Source of the DNA: Tolypeutes matacus
Taxonomy: Eukaryota > Chordata > Mammalia > Cingulata > Chlamyphoridae
Direction: 5' to 3'
Assembly: GCA_026826555.1 (NCBI GenBank)
Contig: JAKSZT010054324.1
Span: forward strand, 4,821,037 to 4,885,036
Length of the DNA stretch: 64,000 nt
The notes beneath the pieces were generated by a model. It did not search any database. It had not been told where the DNA came from and saw only the letters and a list, made by a program, of their open reading frames with translations. Numbering within the stretch: the stretch's first letter is position 1; every line of letters begins with the position of its first letter. Below are positions 11,515 through 22,815 of the stretch, one piece after another. The translations under genes were made by a program, and so were the position numbers.

Positions 11515-11680
11515 AGCTCAGTTCGGGCTCTGATATATCAGGTCTATGGCCTTTAACACATCTTTGGGGATCACCCCCTTTATCTGTCAAGTGAAGCTAC
11601 TGTTCACCCTATCAGAGGGTTGTTTTAGGGATTAAATAAATTACTATGTGTAAACTTTTGAAGACTGCAAGGTAAGCTTT
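11515..11680 (+). mobile_element. MIR SINE fragment
   Basis: 'tatctgtcaagtgaagctactgttcaccctatcagagggttgttttagggattaaataaa' (11580-11640) is the sense MIR core and tail. The 5' tRNA-like head is lost or unrecognisable. Confidence 0.7.
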
Positions 11681-11684
11681 TTCT

Positions 11685-12790
11685 TTAAAAGATGGCCTAC
11701 TTTCACGGAGAGCTATAAATGTGGTTCTCATTTGTTGGGGGGTAGAAATGGGACAAAACCCACTCTGATGAAAATTTATTATTGAAGTTCTGCAACATGA
11801 AACTGTGTGTTTGGATTCTAAACTGTAGAATAAGATTTTACAAGAGATTCTGGCTGAGTGACACAAGATGAAAACTGTCTACTGGCAGCTACAGAGATAT
11901 AGGATAAATATTTAGTGAAAAATTTCATGTGGTAAATTCATTGAAAGTACTTGAAAAATGAGCTGTAAACGAGCAAAATAAAAACTTGTACACAGGGTAA
12001 AACAATGGAAAGACCTGGGTTTAGATTCTAACAGTGGAGGTCACTCTCAGGGCTTCTGTGAGTCCTAAAGAAAACAATGTATTATAAACCAGCTGGTGTA
12101 GAGCAGAAACTTAAAAAATTACAGCAGATACTCAAAGAATGTTGGTTCCCTATTTCCAGTATAATAGTTCTCATTAAAATATTTATAATCATGATCTTAG
12201 TTTTGTTTTCTAAATGTATTTGGCTATCAAGTTTAATAAAATACATTTTTTTCTGGTCAGGATAAAAGATGTTTCCAAATTCAAGAAAAGAAAATTTACA
12301 GGAAGCCAAAAAAAGCAATGAAGCTGAAGTACATAGTGATTTGTTTTTAACTACCAGTCAGTAAAAATGTATCCATAGGCATAAGGTTCTATCATTCTGA
12401 TGATAATTATACAATCAGTCTTTTAGGTAAGGAACCAACCACATCTGAGGTCAGTGGACCTACTCATATTTTTTGCTTTATCTCAGAATGCAACAGCTAG
12501 AGGGTAAAGTGCAATGGTTGAGATTATAGCCAACGCATCATTAAATGAGTTATTGTGGATTCAGAGTCAGAAAATATTCTTGAATCCTTTGCTATTCTCC
12601 CTGAAGTTAATCAACTGGAAGGCTTATTTAAGAATAATTGTAGTTAATCTTTTGAAATAGGAATTTTTCTTTTTTTATAGAAAATTTGCATTTCTACAAA
12701 AAGGTGGAGCAAAATGTCTTTGGCTTTGTTAGTCTTCATAGACCCATGCCCCTTCAACTCTTTCCATATAGTATTCCATGATAACCTAAA
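11685..12790. other. Mostly unique sequence; weak MIR-like trace
   Basis: A possible MIR head occurs near 12005-12070 (gacctgggtttagattctaa) and another weak one near 12500-12600. Neither is strong enough to list separately. Short open frames are unassigned. Confidence 0.35.
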
Positions 12791-12796
12791 ATCCAA

Positions 12797-13234
12797 AACT
12801 GCAGGTTTTATTTTATTTTTTAAATATATTTTTTATTTTTAAAAGATACTTAAATTACATAAATTGTTACATTAAAAAAATATAAGGGATTCCCATTTGC
12901 CCCACTCTCCATACTTCCCACTTTTGCCCATATTAACAACTTCTTTCATTAGTGTGGTACATGCATTGCAATTGATGAACACATTTTGGAGCATTGCCAC
13001 TAAGCACGGACTATAGTTTACATTGTAATTAACACTCCCTGCCACTCAATTCTGTAGGCTATGGCGGGATATATACTGGCCTGTATCTGTCACTGCAATG
13101 TCATCCAGGTCAATTCCAAGTCCTGAAAATGCCCCATATTACACCTCTTTTTTCCTCTTCCTGACTTCAGCACCTCCAGTGGCCACTGTCTCCACATCAA
13201 TGATAAAATTTCTTCCATACAACTGCAGGTTTTA
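12797..13234 (-). mobile_element. 5'-truncated LINE-1 insertion with target duplication
   Basis: A 14-bp direct repeat, aactgcaggtttta, occurs at 12797-12810 and again at 13221-13234. Between them lies a 410-bp insert whose plus strand starts T-rich, so the element is antisense with its A-rich tail at 12811-12845. The insert is collinear with the 3' portion of the element at 190-1640 (shared tttcattagtgtgg, cattgccactaagca and tctgtcactgca motifs). Perfect duplications flanking a tail-containing, 5'-truncated insert are the hallmark of L1 target-primed reverse transcription. The intact duplication suggests a relatively young, lineage-specific insertion. The right part of the 115-codon frame at 13090-13437 crosses the junction and is not a gene. 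Confidence 0.88.
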
Positions 13235-13239
13235 AAACA

Positions 13240-13945
13240 CAATTTTAAACACAAACAGAAGGATGTGTCCCTCCCTCCCATTACATCCAAGACCTTCAAT
13301 AAAATCTCTGTGTTTTGTGATTTCTGACCAATGATCCACAGGAAAGAACATATCAAGGACTTGAAAGGGCAGTTGTCAGATGTAATTGAAATGATTAGCT
13401 TTAATATAGAGAAGAGATGGGAATATGAGGCAAACATGAGTCAGCATCAAGTTTGAAAGTTGAAATAAACAAAAATTGGGTGTTTCTGAATTCTTGCTTA
13501 TCATAAGTAGGTGTCATTTCTAATACATAACAATTGGGAATGAGACCAAACTAAAGAAATAAGAGCAGAAAGGCATTTACAATCTTATTTCCAACATAAC
13601 AGGAATGTTATTGATAATAGCAGTAGTCTAATTTAAAGACTTGTAACTTAGGATATTAATAAATATAGCACATTTGCAATTCATATTATCAGCATTCAGG
13701 ATATAAGTATTATTATTCCATAAGAGTAAAATACATCATTGGTCTTAGAGAACATGTATTGCAGGATTAATTAATTAATTTTTAACGACTCAATTTTGAG
13801 CATTTATCAAGAGCTAACTTTCTAGACTGCAAAGATACAGACACCTAAGACAAGAAATTTGTTCACTATTAAATATAAATAGTAAGGTATTTTACCCTTA
13901 AGAAAGTAGAGGAGTGGGTTTCAACTGTACCTGGTGATAAACAAA
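13240..13945. other. Unique sequence, nothing recognised
   Basis: AT-rich stretch without a recognised repeat or gene. It contains short A/T runs such as attaattaatt near 13768. Confidence 0.45.
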
Positions 13946-13949
13946 TGTT

Positions 13950-14065
13950 TACTAAAATACTTTGCAGTTGCAGGTACTACACTGTGTTATTTTATTTAAT
14001 CATTCTAACAACCTTGAGAAGGAATTGTGATTTGTCATTTCAACATCAGATGAAGTTGAGGTTCT
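13950..14065 (-). mobile_element. MIR SINE fragment, antisense
   Basis: 'gcaggtactacactgtgttattttatttaatcattctaacaacc' (13970-14013) and the following 'gagaaggaattgtgatttg...' are antisense MIR core blocks. Confidence 0.65.
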
Positions 14066-14149
14066 ATTTATTCAATGGAAGGTATTCTACAAAGTAAAAT
14101 TGTAAAAGTACTGAAAATATGTTTGAACTATTATTCAGTTCAATTATCT

Positions 14150-14800
14150 AAAACTAATCCATTTATTCAACAAATTTTTACAGAGTACCCAGCTCCATTC
14201 TGGAAGTTGCAAAACATAACAGGCTAAATTCTTATTTTCATATTCTAGTGGGAGAAATAAAATAATAACTAGGCAGGTAAATGGACACTATGTCAGGTGG
14301 TGATAATTACGATGATCAAAAATAAAGCAGGATAAGGGAGTTTCACAGGGAGTTAAAAAATACAGCAGAGTGAACCTACACCCATATTCTCTGCATTTCC
14401 AAGCCAACTAGAGTACTTTTTTTATTACCCCCATTCCATTTTCTCCTTGCCTTGTGCTTTGAATATAGTGGGTACTCAAAACCACACTGTCAACCTGTTT
14501 CTGAATCTTGAACTAAAGCAATAAAAACAAATAATTTTATTAAGGAGGCCATTCCAAGTGTGAGGAATGTAATCAACAAAGGCATATCTTCTGGAAAGAG
14601 CTCAACATTTGTGGAGCATAGCAAGGATAGCAGCCTGGCTAACTCAGATAGTTCTAAAATGAATAGAGAGGCAAGGTCAGACAGACTAATTGGGACTAGT
14701 TAATAGAGGGCTTAGAACCCAAATGGAAGGATATAGTTTTTTCTAAAATGTGGCAATGTAGCAGGAGCTGCTATCCAGTGAACTGGAGGTTCACTCAGGA
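14150..14800 (-). mobile_element. L2 3' region, antisense, in two blocks
   Basis: The first block (14150-14358) runs from 'ttattcaacaaatttttacagagtaccc' through 'tagtgggagaaataaaataataac' and 'gtcaggtggtgataattac' to 'aaaaataaagcaggataaggg', the known antisense order of the L2 3' UTR. The second block (about 14540-14800) continues with 'gaggccattccaagtgtgag', 'cagcctggctaactcagatag' and 'agagaggcaaggtcagacag', matching more 5' L2 sequence. About 170 bp between the blocks (14360-14535) does not fit and may be a separate insertion or a highly diverged spacer. Confidence 0.7.
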
Positions 14801-14987
14801 ATCTAAGAACAAGAAAATAATTTAGAAAGCATTTAGAATGACTGATTTGATTGATTACTTATATCTCATTCTAAAAATAGTAATGTATTCTTTTTCGTAC
14901 TAACCATGATGCTATTATGGTCTATCTGCAGCCCAAGCCCTAGTAAGTTCTCTTCCTAGTAATTGTCTCTTCCACACCCCTCACCCC

Positions 14988-15030
14988 AACACACACACAC
15001 ACACACACATGCACATGCATACACACACAT
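14988..15030. repeat. (CA)n microsatellite, interrupted
   Basis: An uninterrupted run of about ten CA units is followed by gcacatgcat and a second short CA run. Confidence 0.9.
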
Positions 15031-15256
15031 AGTAATTTCTCCTCAAAGAGGACCCTCTTTACGCGAAGCAGATCTTACTCAAGTTTGAGGAGATGGAGAG
15101 CTAGAGTTTTATGTCAGGGGCTTAAAAACCACTTATATGGAATGTTAGATAGTGTTGCTTTGAAAATTCATGTCAGTGGCCCTCTTTTATTCCCTCTTCT
15201 GCCTCTACACTTCACTGCTCTCTCTTAAGAAACCAAAATTAAATGGAAATTAAAAC

Positions 15257-15292
15257 TACACACACACACACACACACACACAACCACACACA
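15257..15292. repeat. (CA)n microsatellite
   Basis: About 12 uninterrupted CA units, then 'accacacaca'. A likely polymorphic length locus. Confidence 0.92.
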
Positions 15293-15299
15293 AAAATAC

Positions 15300-15975
15300 C
15301 ACAAACTTCTCATTTTATTAAGAGTTGTTAAACTTTTTCTAGCCTATTCCCTGGCCCCATTCAGAGCTTTTCATCACCCTGCAATGCATGTGGTGCATCG
15401 CCAGAAATTAGCTTGTTAGATCTGTGCTCCTTTAGACTTTCCAGGCTTTCTGAACAAGCTTGCAGTGTCTAGCAAACACAATGAAAGGAGGGCATGTCTG
15501 CCCCATGAATTGTTCCCTGGAAAGCTGCATCTTGAAGCCAGCTTTAAAGGAACTAAGAGCATGCCATACATTCTGCTCCAGAGGCCACTAGATAGAAGCA
15601 AATTCTACACCTCCTCCCTTTTGTTGGCAAAATTCTCTCTTCATCTATTTTTTCCTTACGAAGTTTTGTTAATTTATAAGGGCTGCCATAAAAACCCATC
15701 TTTTTATTTTGAATGTCACATTAATAAATTGAAAACCCTCTTGGTATCTTAATGAAGTGGATGATTCAAACAAATTATCTCTATTTCAGAATCACAAATC
15801 CTGCCTCATTGTTCAAGAAATTTCTAAACAATTATCTCTGGATAGTCTGCAGTACTTCATTTCAATAACACAGCATCTTTGTAGAAGGACTTTTGTGTGC
15901 TTCCAGAGCAATTCCTGTTGGTTCTTCCATTTCAGTTGCATAATTTGTGTGCTGATATTCTCCCTGTCTCATTTG
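15300..15975. other. Unique sequence, nothing recognised
   Basis: No repeat is identified. Short open frames on both strands near 15416-15978 have no family match. Confidence 0.45.
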
Positions 15976-15979
15976 TAGA

Positions 15980-16680
15980 ACTAAACATTCTCCGAAAGAA
16001 AGATGTTGGCAGAGGGATTGAGAATAGCCTGTAACTCCCTCTCTGAGGAGGGAAAGTTCTTTCCTGCCTCTGACTGAGGGGCGGTTCCTAATGCTCCTTG
16101 CTGCTGATGCAGAACTCAGCTTAAATGATATAGGACGTGAGGGGGCGGCAGCAAGTACAAAACGGTGAAATAAATTACCATATATATCATGTTCTGGTGG
16201 GTGAGATAGAAGTGATGTGTGTAATGAATCAAAGCTGGAGGTAGTTCTGGTGCGTGGTGATAGTGAGGGAGACGGAGTTCTCCGTGGCTTAGCCTCAGCG
16301 TCAGAGGGCTCTGTGTGAGGAATATGTGAGTAAGCAGAAACCACTCACTGTAATGTGACAAGGGAGGACATTTGTGAGGGCACAGGAGACCTTTCGTTAT
16401 TGTAGTGAGGATCTGTTATTTTGCCAGCACAGCACTCTGATTTTCCTGTGGGGCACTTCTCCTCCCTGGCTGCAAGCAGCCTTGCATGCACTCAGTGAAA
16501 GGGCCTTCCTCGCCCCTGCTGAGGCATGGGCACACAAGCCCGGCTGGGCCACGTCTCTCTCTCTCTCTGAATTTGAATCGTGAGTCGAGAGATAGAAGGA
16601 TGGAAACAGTCTGGAGGCGATTCATCCTGACTGCAGAGACTGGAAGAGATGGCCCCTTTGCTTCTGCTCCCCAAAGTTAG
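15980..16680. other. Unique CpG-enriched segment with the longest open frame
   Basis: Base composition changes here. By eye it is near 50 percent G+C, with roughly 15 CpG dinucleotides between 16070 and 16640 in an otherwise CpG-poor, AT-rich window. No known repeat is recognised. The longest open frame of the window (160 codons, minus strand, 15862-16344) lies here and encodes a Ser/Pro/Arg-rich sequence with no family resemblance; further overlapping frames follow at 16374-16680. I see no initiation context, splice pattern or domain that would support a protein. A regulatory element, a non-coding RNA exon or simply an unmasked old repeat are all possible. Confidence 0.35.
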
Positions 16681-17039
16681 ACTGGTTGCTTTCTTTCTTT
16701 GAGCCCCGGCTGTTTTGTTTCCTTTTGATTATGTAAGCCACCACTATGTCTAATAGAAATTCTGCTTTCTGCTCAAGTTAGCCAGTGTCGGTTCCTTTTG
16801 CTTGCGATCAAATATTCCAATGGTTGAAATTTGCAGAAGGAATATTTAGGCCCTAGGTTTCTTGGTTGTGTGTTATGCCAGCACCCAGGTGGCTTCCCTA
16901 AGTGTTGCCTGCATGAATCTAATGTAGTCAGATTAGGAAAGAAGCTTGGGGAAACAGACAAGGTGAAGGGTATTATTTTGAGGACTTCCATAAACAAAAG
17001 GAAGGAAAACACGGCCTATGGAAGATGTCACTGGGGGCC

Positions 17040-17170
17040 TTTCTAAGGCTCCCTCTGGGACAAATTTGTTACCTTCTCTGAATACCACTTCCTCATGCTC
17101 ACTCTTTCTTCCCATAAGTGAAGTGGGACTTAAGTGAAATAACATTGGCAAATGCCAGCACAGAATTTGG
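17040..17170 (+). mobile_element. MIR SINE fragment
   Basis: 'gggacaaatttgttaccttctctgaa' (17057-17082), 'cttcctcatgctcac' and 'gtgaaataacattggcaaatgcc' follow the sense order of the MIR middle and tail. Diverged. Confidence 0.5.
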
Positions 17171-17174
17171 TGAA

Positions 17175-19025
17175 CTGAAGCTGCTTAATTGACTTTGGGT
17201 CCTGTTCTTCCCTCTTCTTCATCTGTCGCTCCTTCAGTCTCCCTCAGAAGACTATGATGGGATAGGCAGATCAAACCATGCATTGGAGCAAGCTATGTTT
17301 TATTTCCTGCTTCTACAATAGGCCTGCTCTCCACAGCAGATGAAGAGGAGGAGTAGCTAGATGCAGGTATGTATCTTTTCTTTGGAAACTTTCCAGGAGT
17401 GTGAAATATTTTGTTGGCATCAGATGTGAGGGAAGACTTAAGAACTCAATGTTTTAAAGGAAACTGTTATGTAAATTTCATGGCCCAAGCCTGACTGTAC
17501 TCACTAGTACAAATTCCATTGCATTAAAACATTACTATCTTCCTTTCATTAACTTGCAAACTCCACCTGCTAATAAGCAATTATCCCTTTCTCATATCTC
17601 ATCCAGTGTACATAGGAGTCCTCAAAAGACTCTTTACCTGAAAGCTGGTAGGAATCATCTTGTGTGTCCCTCAGCCCATAGGCCCCAAGAAGAGTAGGCC
17701 TTGGCCCTGCCTCTCTGTTGGATCAAGTGGGCACTGCTACTTTTGTGTTGTTGGTATCTGATTCTGCTGCTCTGTTCTGGTTCTGACATGAAGAGTGCAT
17801 CTGCCACACTCCTCATTCAATCCAACCATCCCACCCTGTACTCATGTATTACTTGGTCCTTCTGCTCCAAGGAAATCCTGCTTGTCCTCCGCATCTGCCT
17901 CTTTTATATTTGGAATCCCTTCCTTCTCTTTGAGGCTCAAGTCTAGTCTACTAGGATGGAAGTGTGGGTGGACAGAGACCATACATTGCTTGCATTATTC
18001 TCATCCTGTTCCAGAAAATAAGTGTATGTATCCACAATATCATTTTTATATAAATTTATAATTTATATAATGGATACTTGGGAGGTTAGTGTCACCTGAC
18101 TCCACATTTCTGGCATATCCAGTTTCAAATTTGAAGCAGCAGAAGTAATATTCTGCATTACTTAGTGAAAACTAAATCAGGGTACGTTGTCTCAATGACT
18201 GATCTTTATTGCTCTTAAGCATTATTTCATTGGAATTCTATATTATCAAAGAGGAATATTTTAATTATTCATATAATCTTTTAAAGAGTAAAATAAATAT
18301 TGATAGCACATTTTGCCATGTGTTAAAGAAAGGTTATGCTCATCCACAAAAATCACATGCTCGTGGTTTTGAAAAGACAGTCCATTACATTGGGAAAAGA
18401 AGTGAAATTCTTTAGAGTAGAGACAGATAAAGAATTGATGGTTGCTATGACTAACTGCTGTCCAAATAGAATTTATGTATTTTGGCATCTTAGATATAGG
18501 TTTAAACAAAAAGTAAAATCCAATTGTTTGCTGCTTTATTGAGGACTGTTTATTCCAAATTTTAGTATTTCATATCCTTTTTAGTTTAGGGCAAATAAAT
18601 GGTCATTGCTAAATCTCAGAAAAACAAGGTTGAGTTTAGGGAAGTAGAATATGGATCATCTATGAAATATCATCAATGCATTAAGATTTTTCCATGAAGC
18701 AAACTACTCTGGGTAGAGAATATTTTTCTGAGATTAGAAAAAGGAACTTTTGTCAAATAAAGCAGGCCACTTTGCATTCCTGTAAGCCTTCAGATTCTTT
18801 CCTTTTTCTATTCATTGAGCCTAGGTTCTGAAATTTTCTATTATTTTTTTTTTTTTAAGATCTGCTGCCATCTACTTGTTCAGTCACAAGTTCTATTTCC
18901 TACAGTGCCTTCCTTTTCTTCTAGTAATTATGAAATCACAATTAATTTGATGCATAAGTACTTTTCAAAGAAAGGAAGAAGAAAATAACCTATAGTGATT
19001 GTCTATGCAAGACCTCCTACTATAA
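17175..19025. other. Unique sequence, nothing recognised
   Basis: This is the longest apparently repeat-free run in the left half. It contains open frames of up to 88 codons (17701-17946, 17795-18061, 18209-18542), none with a recognisable domain. A T-run occurs at about 18843-18857. Confidence 0.4.
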
Positions 19026-19029
19026 TGAG

Positions 19030-19190
19030 GGAAGCAGAGATTTTGAAATCCGACAGTGATGTGGTTCAAATCCTGGGTCTCCACTTGGTTCCTTTATGAC
19101 CTCCTAGCTCCTCAGCTTCCTCAAGTGTAAAGTGGCAAAAAGTCTACTTGTCTCAAAAGGGTATTGGAAAGATTAAAAGAAGCTGTGGCT
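19030..19190 (+). mobile_element. MIR SINE fragment with head
   Basis: 'gatgtggttcaaatcctgggtct' (19060) is the box-B bearing MIR head. It is followed by 'tttatgacctcctagctcctcagcttcctcaagtgtaaagtggc' (19094-19137) and a tail near 19165. All are in sense order. Confidence 0.75.
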
Positions 19191-19659
19191 CAATCCTCCC
19201 TTCTACTTTAGCAAAATATGAGTTTTACTCTGTTTTCATCTTGGAGGCCCACTCACTTTTCTAAGCTGTCCAATTACCACTTGGAAATGATTTTTCCCAC
19301 ATCAAAAAAGATGTTAGCCATCCAAATCTGGAGTGCATGCTTCCTTCACAGAAGAAACAGCTCTAAGCTCTAATAGTCAGGAGATGGGGTATAAATGCTC
19401 TGTATTTCCATGAGTTGAACAGTTGGCCAGTTTATTGATGTTCCTAAGGAGCTCAATTCTGAACTTGGGATTTGATGATTAAAATCTGAACATTCCCTAA
19501 GCATTTGAATGTAGAGAGTTGGTTACTGAATGTATTTGCTACAATCATTGTAAATTATCAGAGGTGCCCTGACTATATGAATTTGTGTCTCCCATGCATG
19601 TGTCTGTCTGAATGTCTATGTGTATTCTTTTGAAGGCAACATTTGATATTTTTTCTCTT

Positions 19660-20105
19660 TGTTCAGAATAGAACAACATCATAATTCATGTGGAAAAATG
19701 CTTGATGAGCTGTATTCATAAGAAGGAACATTGCAAAATTATTTAAAATATAGACAATTTGAAAAAAAAATTATGTCCAACAATAGGGGATAGTTATGTA
19801 AATTGTTCGACATTTTAATGGAAGAACACTATATAACTTTAAAAATTATTTTAAGTCAAAGTTTTAGTAATGTGGAAATTATGTATGAAGTGGCAAGTAA
19901 AATGCGTATGAAGTAATTTGTACATATATCTTTCAATATATTGCACATATATTTTAATATGTATAAAAGACTAGAAATACATATACTAAAAATGGCAACA
20001 GTTGATAGTATTATGGATGATTGGATGATTTTTATTTTTAGCTCTATTTTTAATTGTTTTCAAGATTGCATGTAGTACTTCTTAAGATAGAAAATAAATT
20101 ATTTT
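19660..20105 (+). mobile_element. Old L1 (L1M-type) 3' UTR
   Basis: 'ccaacaataggggatagttatgtaaattg' (19778-19806), 'aacactatataactttaaaaattatttt', 'gtatgaagtggcaagtaaaatgcg', and 'gttgatagtattatggatgattggatgatttttatttttagc' (20001-20042) follow the order of the 3' untranslated region of old mammalian L1. It ends in 'agatagaaaataaatta'. No coding sequence is retained. Confidence 0.6.
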
Positions 20106-20109
20106 CAAA

Positions 20110-20515
20110 GAACATGATTTGAGCTTCTTAAATGATATACTAGAATTTAAGTGTGATCATCAAATTAGTGAGGATAAATCCCAACTCTATTTTTTTCCTC
20201 CTTCCAAAGTTATTATTCATGAATTGTGGAGGAGGACTTGTCCTCAGAACTGAGGAAAATGAGGCGTGGGTGGGCAGCATCAGTAAGTCATCGAATTAAT
20301 GGTCTCATCTATTGGTTTAGCATGTGGAAAAGACATCATACGTACACTTTGGGAAATGAGAACAGAAGACAAAAGGAGTATGAAAGCAGGCAGAAAGCAT
20401 CTTTTGACTATTAGGTACCACGTTACCTTAATTCTCTGTTTACCTTCTCTCTAGTGGTGACCATATCAAAATTTAAAATGATAGACAATTAAAAATCAGA
20501 GCCTAATATGGTGGC
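20110..20515. other. Unique sequence, nothing recognised
   Basis: No repeat is recognised. The 62-codon frame at 20226-20414 is unassigned. Confidence 0.4.
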
Positions 20516-20519
20516 ACCA

Positions 20520-21130
20520 ATGACAGCAATGAGTAAAAGCAGAAAAAACAACATGGATTTTGGCACAAGAGAAAATCCAGCAGCCATTCTCCACAGGCAG
20601 CAAATAATTTGTTTGAGTGCATAATTAATAGATTTGTCAGAAAGTACTTAGATTGTGAAATATTGCACGTAGCCCTCTTTCCAGATGGATTAAGATGAAT
20701 GGGTCTTCCAGCAGCGTCTGGAACCTCATTGCTCAGCGGCTAGAGAATTGCTGCATCTAGAGTTGTTTGAGTCTCTGCCTCTTTGCGCTTTTCTTTCTCC
20801 TGCCTTGGCTGCAGGGGGAAAAATGAATAGAATGCTTCTAATTCCAATATTGAATGGTGTCCTTTACCTAAAGGGCATCCAAGCAGACAAAATTAAATCA
20901 GATGCTCAATGAAGAAACTTTCCACTAAGCAGGAATTTAAAACAGGGAGATGTATTACAAGGTTGAAAAATGCTCAACTTAAGCCGAGCTGCGGATCAGA
21001 GGTGTAACTTTTCAGCAACAAGCCACAGATGTATTTCATGTGCAATTGCCTGCACATTGAGAGGTGACACATGCCTTCTTTACCCTTGGAAATATCCATG
21101 TAATACATATGCAGGCAACTCTGATATAAA
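20520..21130. promoter_or_regulatory. Candidate conserved non-coding (enhancer-like) block
   Basis: This stretch has no repeat hallmarks, no long open frame and mixed composition. It carries clusters of homeodomain-type A/T cores (gcataattaatag near 20620 and others) beside E-box-like and GC-containing motifs. In gene deserts such blocks often prove to be conserved enhancers. The call is inferred from texture only; conservation cannot be measured from one sequence. Confidence 0.25.
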
Positions 21131-21134
21131 TTGG

Positions 21135-21800
21135 CTGGTTTAAAACAGTATGATAAGAATCCAGATTCTATTTCCTTTTAGAATGTAAGTGATTTAAAGG
21201 AATTGCCTATCAATGATTTCCACCTGAAAATTCCTGCTAAAGCTGAGGCTTCAGACCTTAATGATGGGGAGAGAGGACTCTGAGCCCCAGGCACTGGCCT
21301 CCATTGTTGTGGGTTCCAGAACAGTTAAAATAAAAGTAAATGAGATTATTTCCTTTCCTAAATTTCCTTTTATGGAAAAAATTATGCTTTGTTTTTAGGA
21401 AAATGTACGGCGTTTTTACTTTCGCTTTTTGTTTTGTTTGGTTTTTTACTAAATGGAAACATGAGGTGGAGACGTGGCACAGCATCTGATTGGGGCTTTA
21501 TGCAAAGTCCTCCTGTTACTCTCTGGTCCTTTCTCCTGGGTTAACAGTCATTGAGGTCAAACCTGTTTCTGTGTCAAGGTGAGAGAATTTCAAAACCAAT
21601 AGTCGTGAGTTGGTTGTACAAATTATTTTCCAGGTCAAACGACTGAGAGTGCACATCAGTAAGTGCTTAAAAAATAGTTGATGTTGTTGTATCTTCCAGT
21701 TGTAAGCATTAACCTATCCCTAATAAAGCCAAACTGGTGGAGTCTAACTAGGGGCAGCATTCATCAAGTTTTATTCATTCACTCAACTTTAGTGAAGGTC
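21135..21800. other. Unique sequence, nothing recognised
   Basis: No repeat is identified. The 75-codon frames at 21258-21485 (minus) and 21678-21905 (plus) have no family match, and the latter runs into the MER-type element at its right. Confidence 0.4.
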
Positions 21801-21804
21801 CATT

Positions 21805-21955
21805 TCAGTGTTGATCAAACTGTGACTCCAAGGTTACCTGAATCCAAATCACTTGGGTACTTGTTAACAATACAGATTTCTATTTCCTTTATACAAACCA
21901 CTTAGAGTCTCTGACCTGTGGGCCTGGGAATAAGCATTTATCAGTTTGTGTGGGG
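21805..21955 (+). mobile_element. hAT-type MER element fragment
   Basis: 'gatcaaactgtgactcc', 'tgaatccaaatcacttgggtacttgttaacaatacagatttct' (21839-21881), and 'gacctgtgggcctgggaataagcatttatca' (21914-21944) match the order of the same MER type seen at 8310-8396, here its 5' and middle parts. A non-autonomous hAT-Charlie relative. Confidence 0.6.
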
Positions 21956-21959
21956 GTGC

Positions 21960-22238
21960 CTTTTCAAAATAAAAGCAGAACTTTGGTTATATGCTGAGTG
22001 GGATGTTTGATTCCTGCAGCCATTACAGCTCCCCTGCATTCGACCTTGAACTCTGAAATCTCTGATAAAAAGAAAGGAGGGGGGATTGCAAGATGATCTT
22101 AGGATTTAGAGAGCTCTTTTAAATTCCTTATTGTTTGCTTCTTTGATTTTCATTTGTTCATTTACTTGTTTTTTTATTCTTTCCTTTTTTCATTCAACAA
22201 AGATTTATTGAAATATTTGTGAGCTATTTATTGACATT
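21960..22238. other. Unassigned, with short L2-like end
   Basis: Mostly unassigned. 'cattcaacaaagatttattgaaatatttg' at 22191-22219 resembles the antisense L2 terminus. It abuts the LTR that follows, so the L2 tail may have been the target of that insertion. Confidence 0.4.
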
Positions 22239-22815
22239 AGCCAAAGGAGTGCTGATGCAAAATACCAGGAATCTGTTGGCTTTTATAAAGGGTATTTATT
22301 TGGGGTAGAAGTTTACAGTTACCAGGCCATAAAGCACAAGTTACCTCCCTCACCAAAGTTTATTGCCACGTGTTGGAGCAAGACGGCTGCCGACACCTGT
22401 AAGGGTTCATGCTTCCTGGGTTCCTCTCTCCCCAGGGTTTGCCTCTCTCCAGGCTCAGCTGCTCTGGTATCTCCACAATGCCAGCTGCAGACTATTAGGC
22501 AAAAGGCTTGTTTCTCTTCTCTGGGCCTTCTCTCTTTTCTCCCAACCAACCTCCTCTTACTTCCCAAGCCTCTAGCTCAAGACTCTTAACTCCCTCCTCT
22601 GTGGTGGGGTTTCTCTATGAGTCCCCGCCCACCAAGGGGGCAGGGACTGAAAGTCCTACTCACGTGGCCCAATCAAAGCCTTAATCATTATTTAATCAAA
22701 TAAAAATAAAACCTTTGAATCCAATGTACTCTAATATGCCTAGAGGAAAAGACCAGTTTATAAACATAATCCAATACTTCTTTTTGCAATTCTTCAATAA
22801 TATCAAACTGCTACA
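22239..22815 (-). mobile_element. Solo LTR of an endogenous retrovirus, copy 1
   Basis: The region is collinear over its whole length with 56011-56563. Read on the minus strand it begins TGTAGCAG (22808-22815). It contains CCAAT-type and G+C-rich promoter-like sequence (plus strand 22625-22680) and a poly(A) signal AATAAA (plus-strand tttatt, 22295-22300) about 60 bp from its far end. That is the LTR order U3-R-U5. No gag, pol or env sequence adjoins it, so it is a solo LTR left by recombination between the two LTRs of a provirus. Its far end near 22239 and its target duplication are unclear. Open frames on both strands within it (22319-22575) are not genes. The family name is unknown to me; it is probably xenarthran-specific. 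Confidence 0.78.

Noticed and set aside
14988..15292. Possible CRISPR-like or satellite array.
   Set aside because: Only (CA)n microsatellites; no spacer structure, and the organism is a mammal.
15862..16344. 160-codon minus-strand frame considered as a gene.
   Set aside because: Ser/Pro/Arg-rich with no family resemblance and no supporting exon structure. Kept only as a finding about the CpG-enriched segment.
18843..18900. T-run followed by aagatctgc, considered as a SINE tail.
   Set aside because: No tRNA-like module or target duplication follows within several hundred bases.
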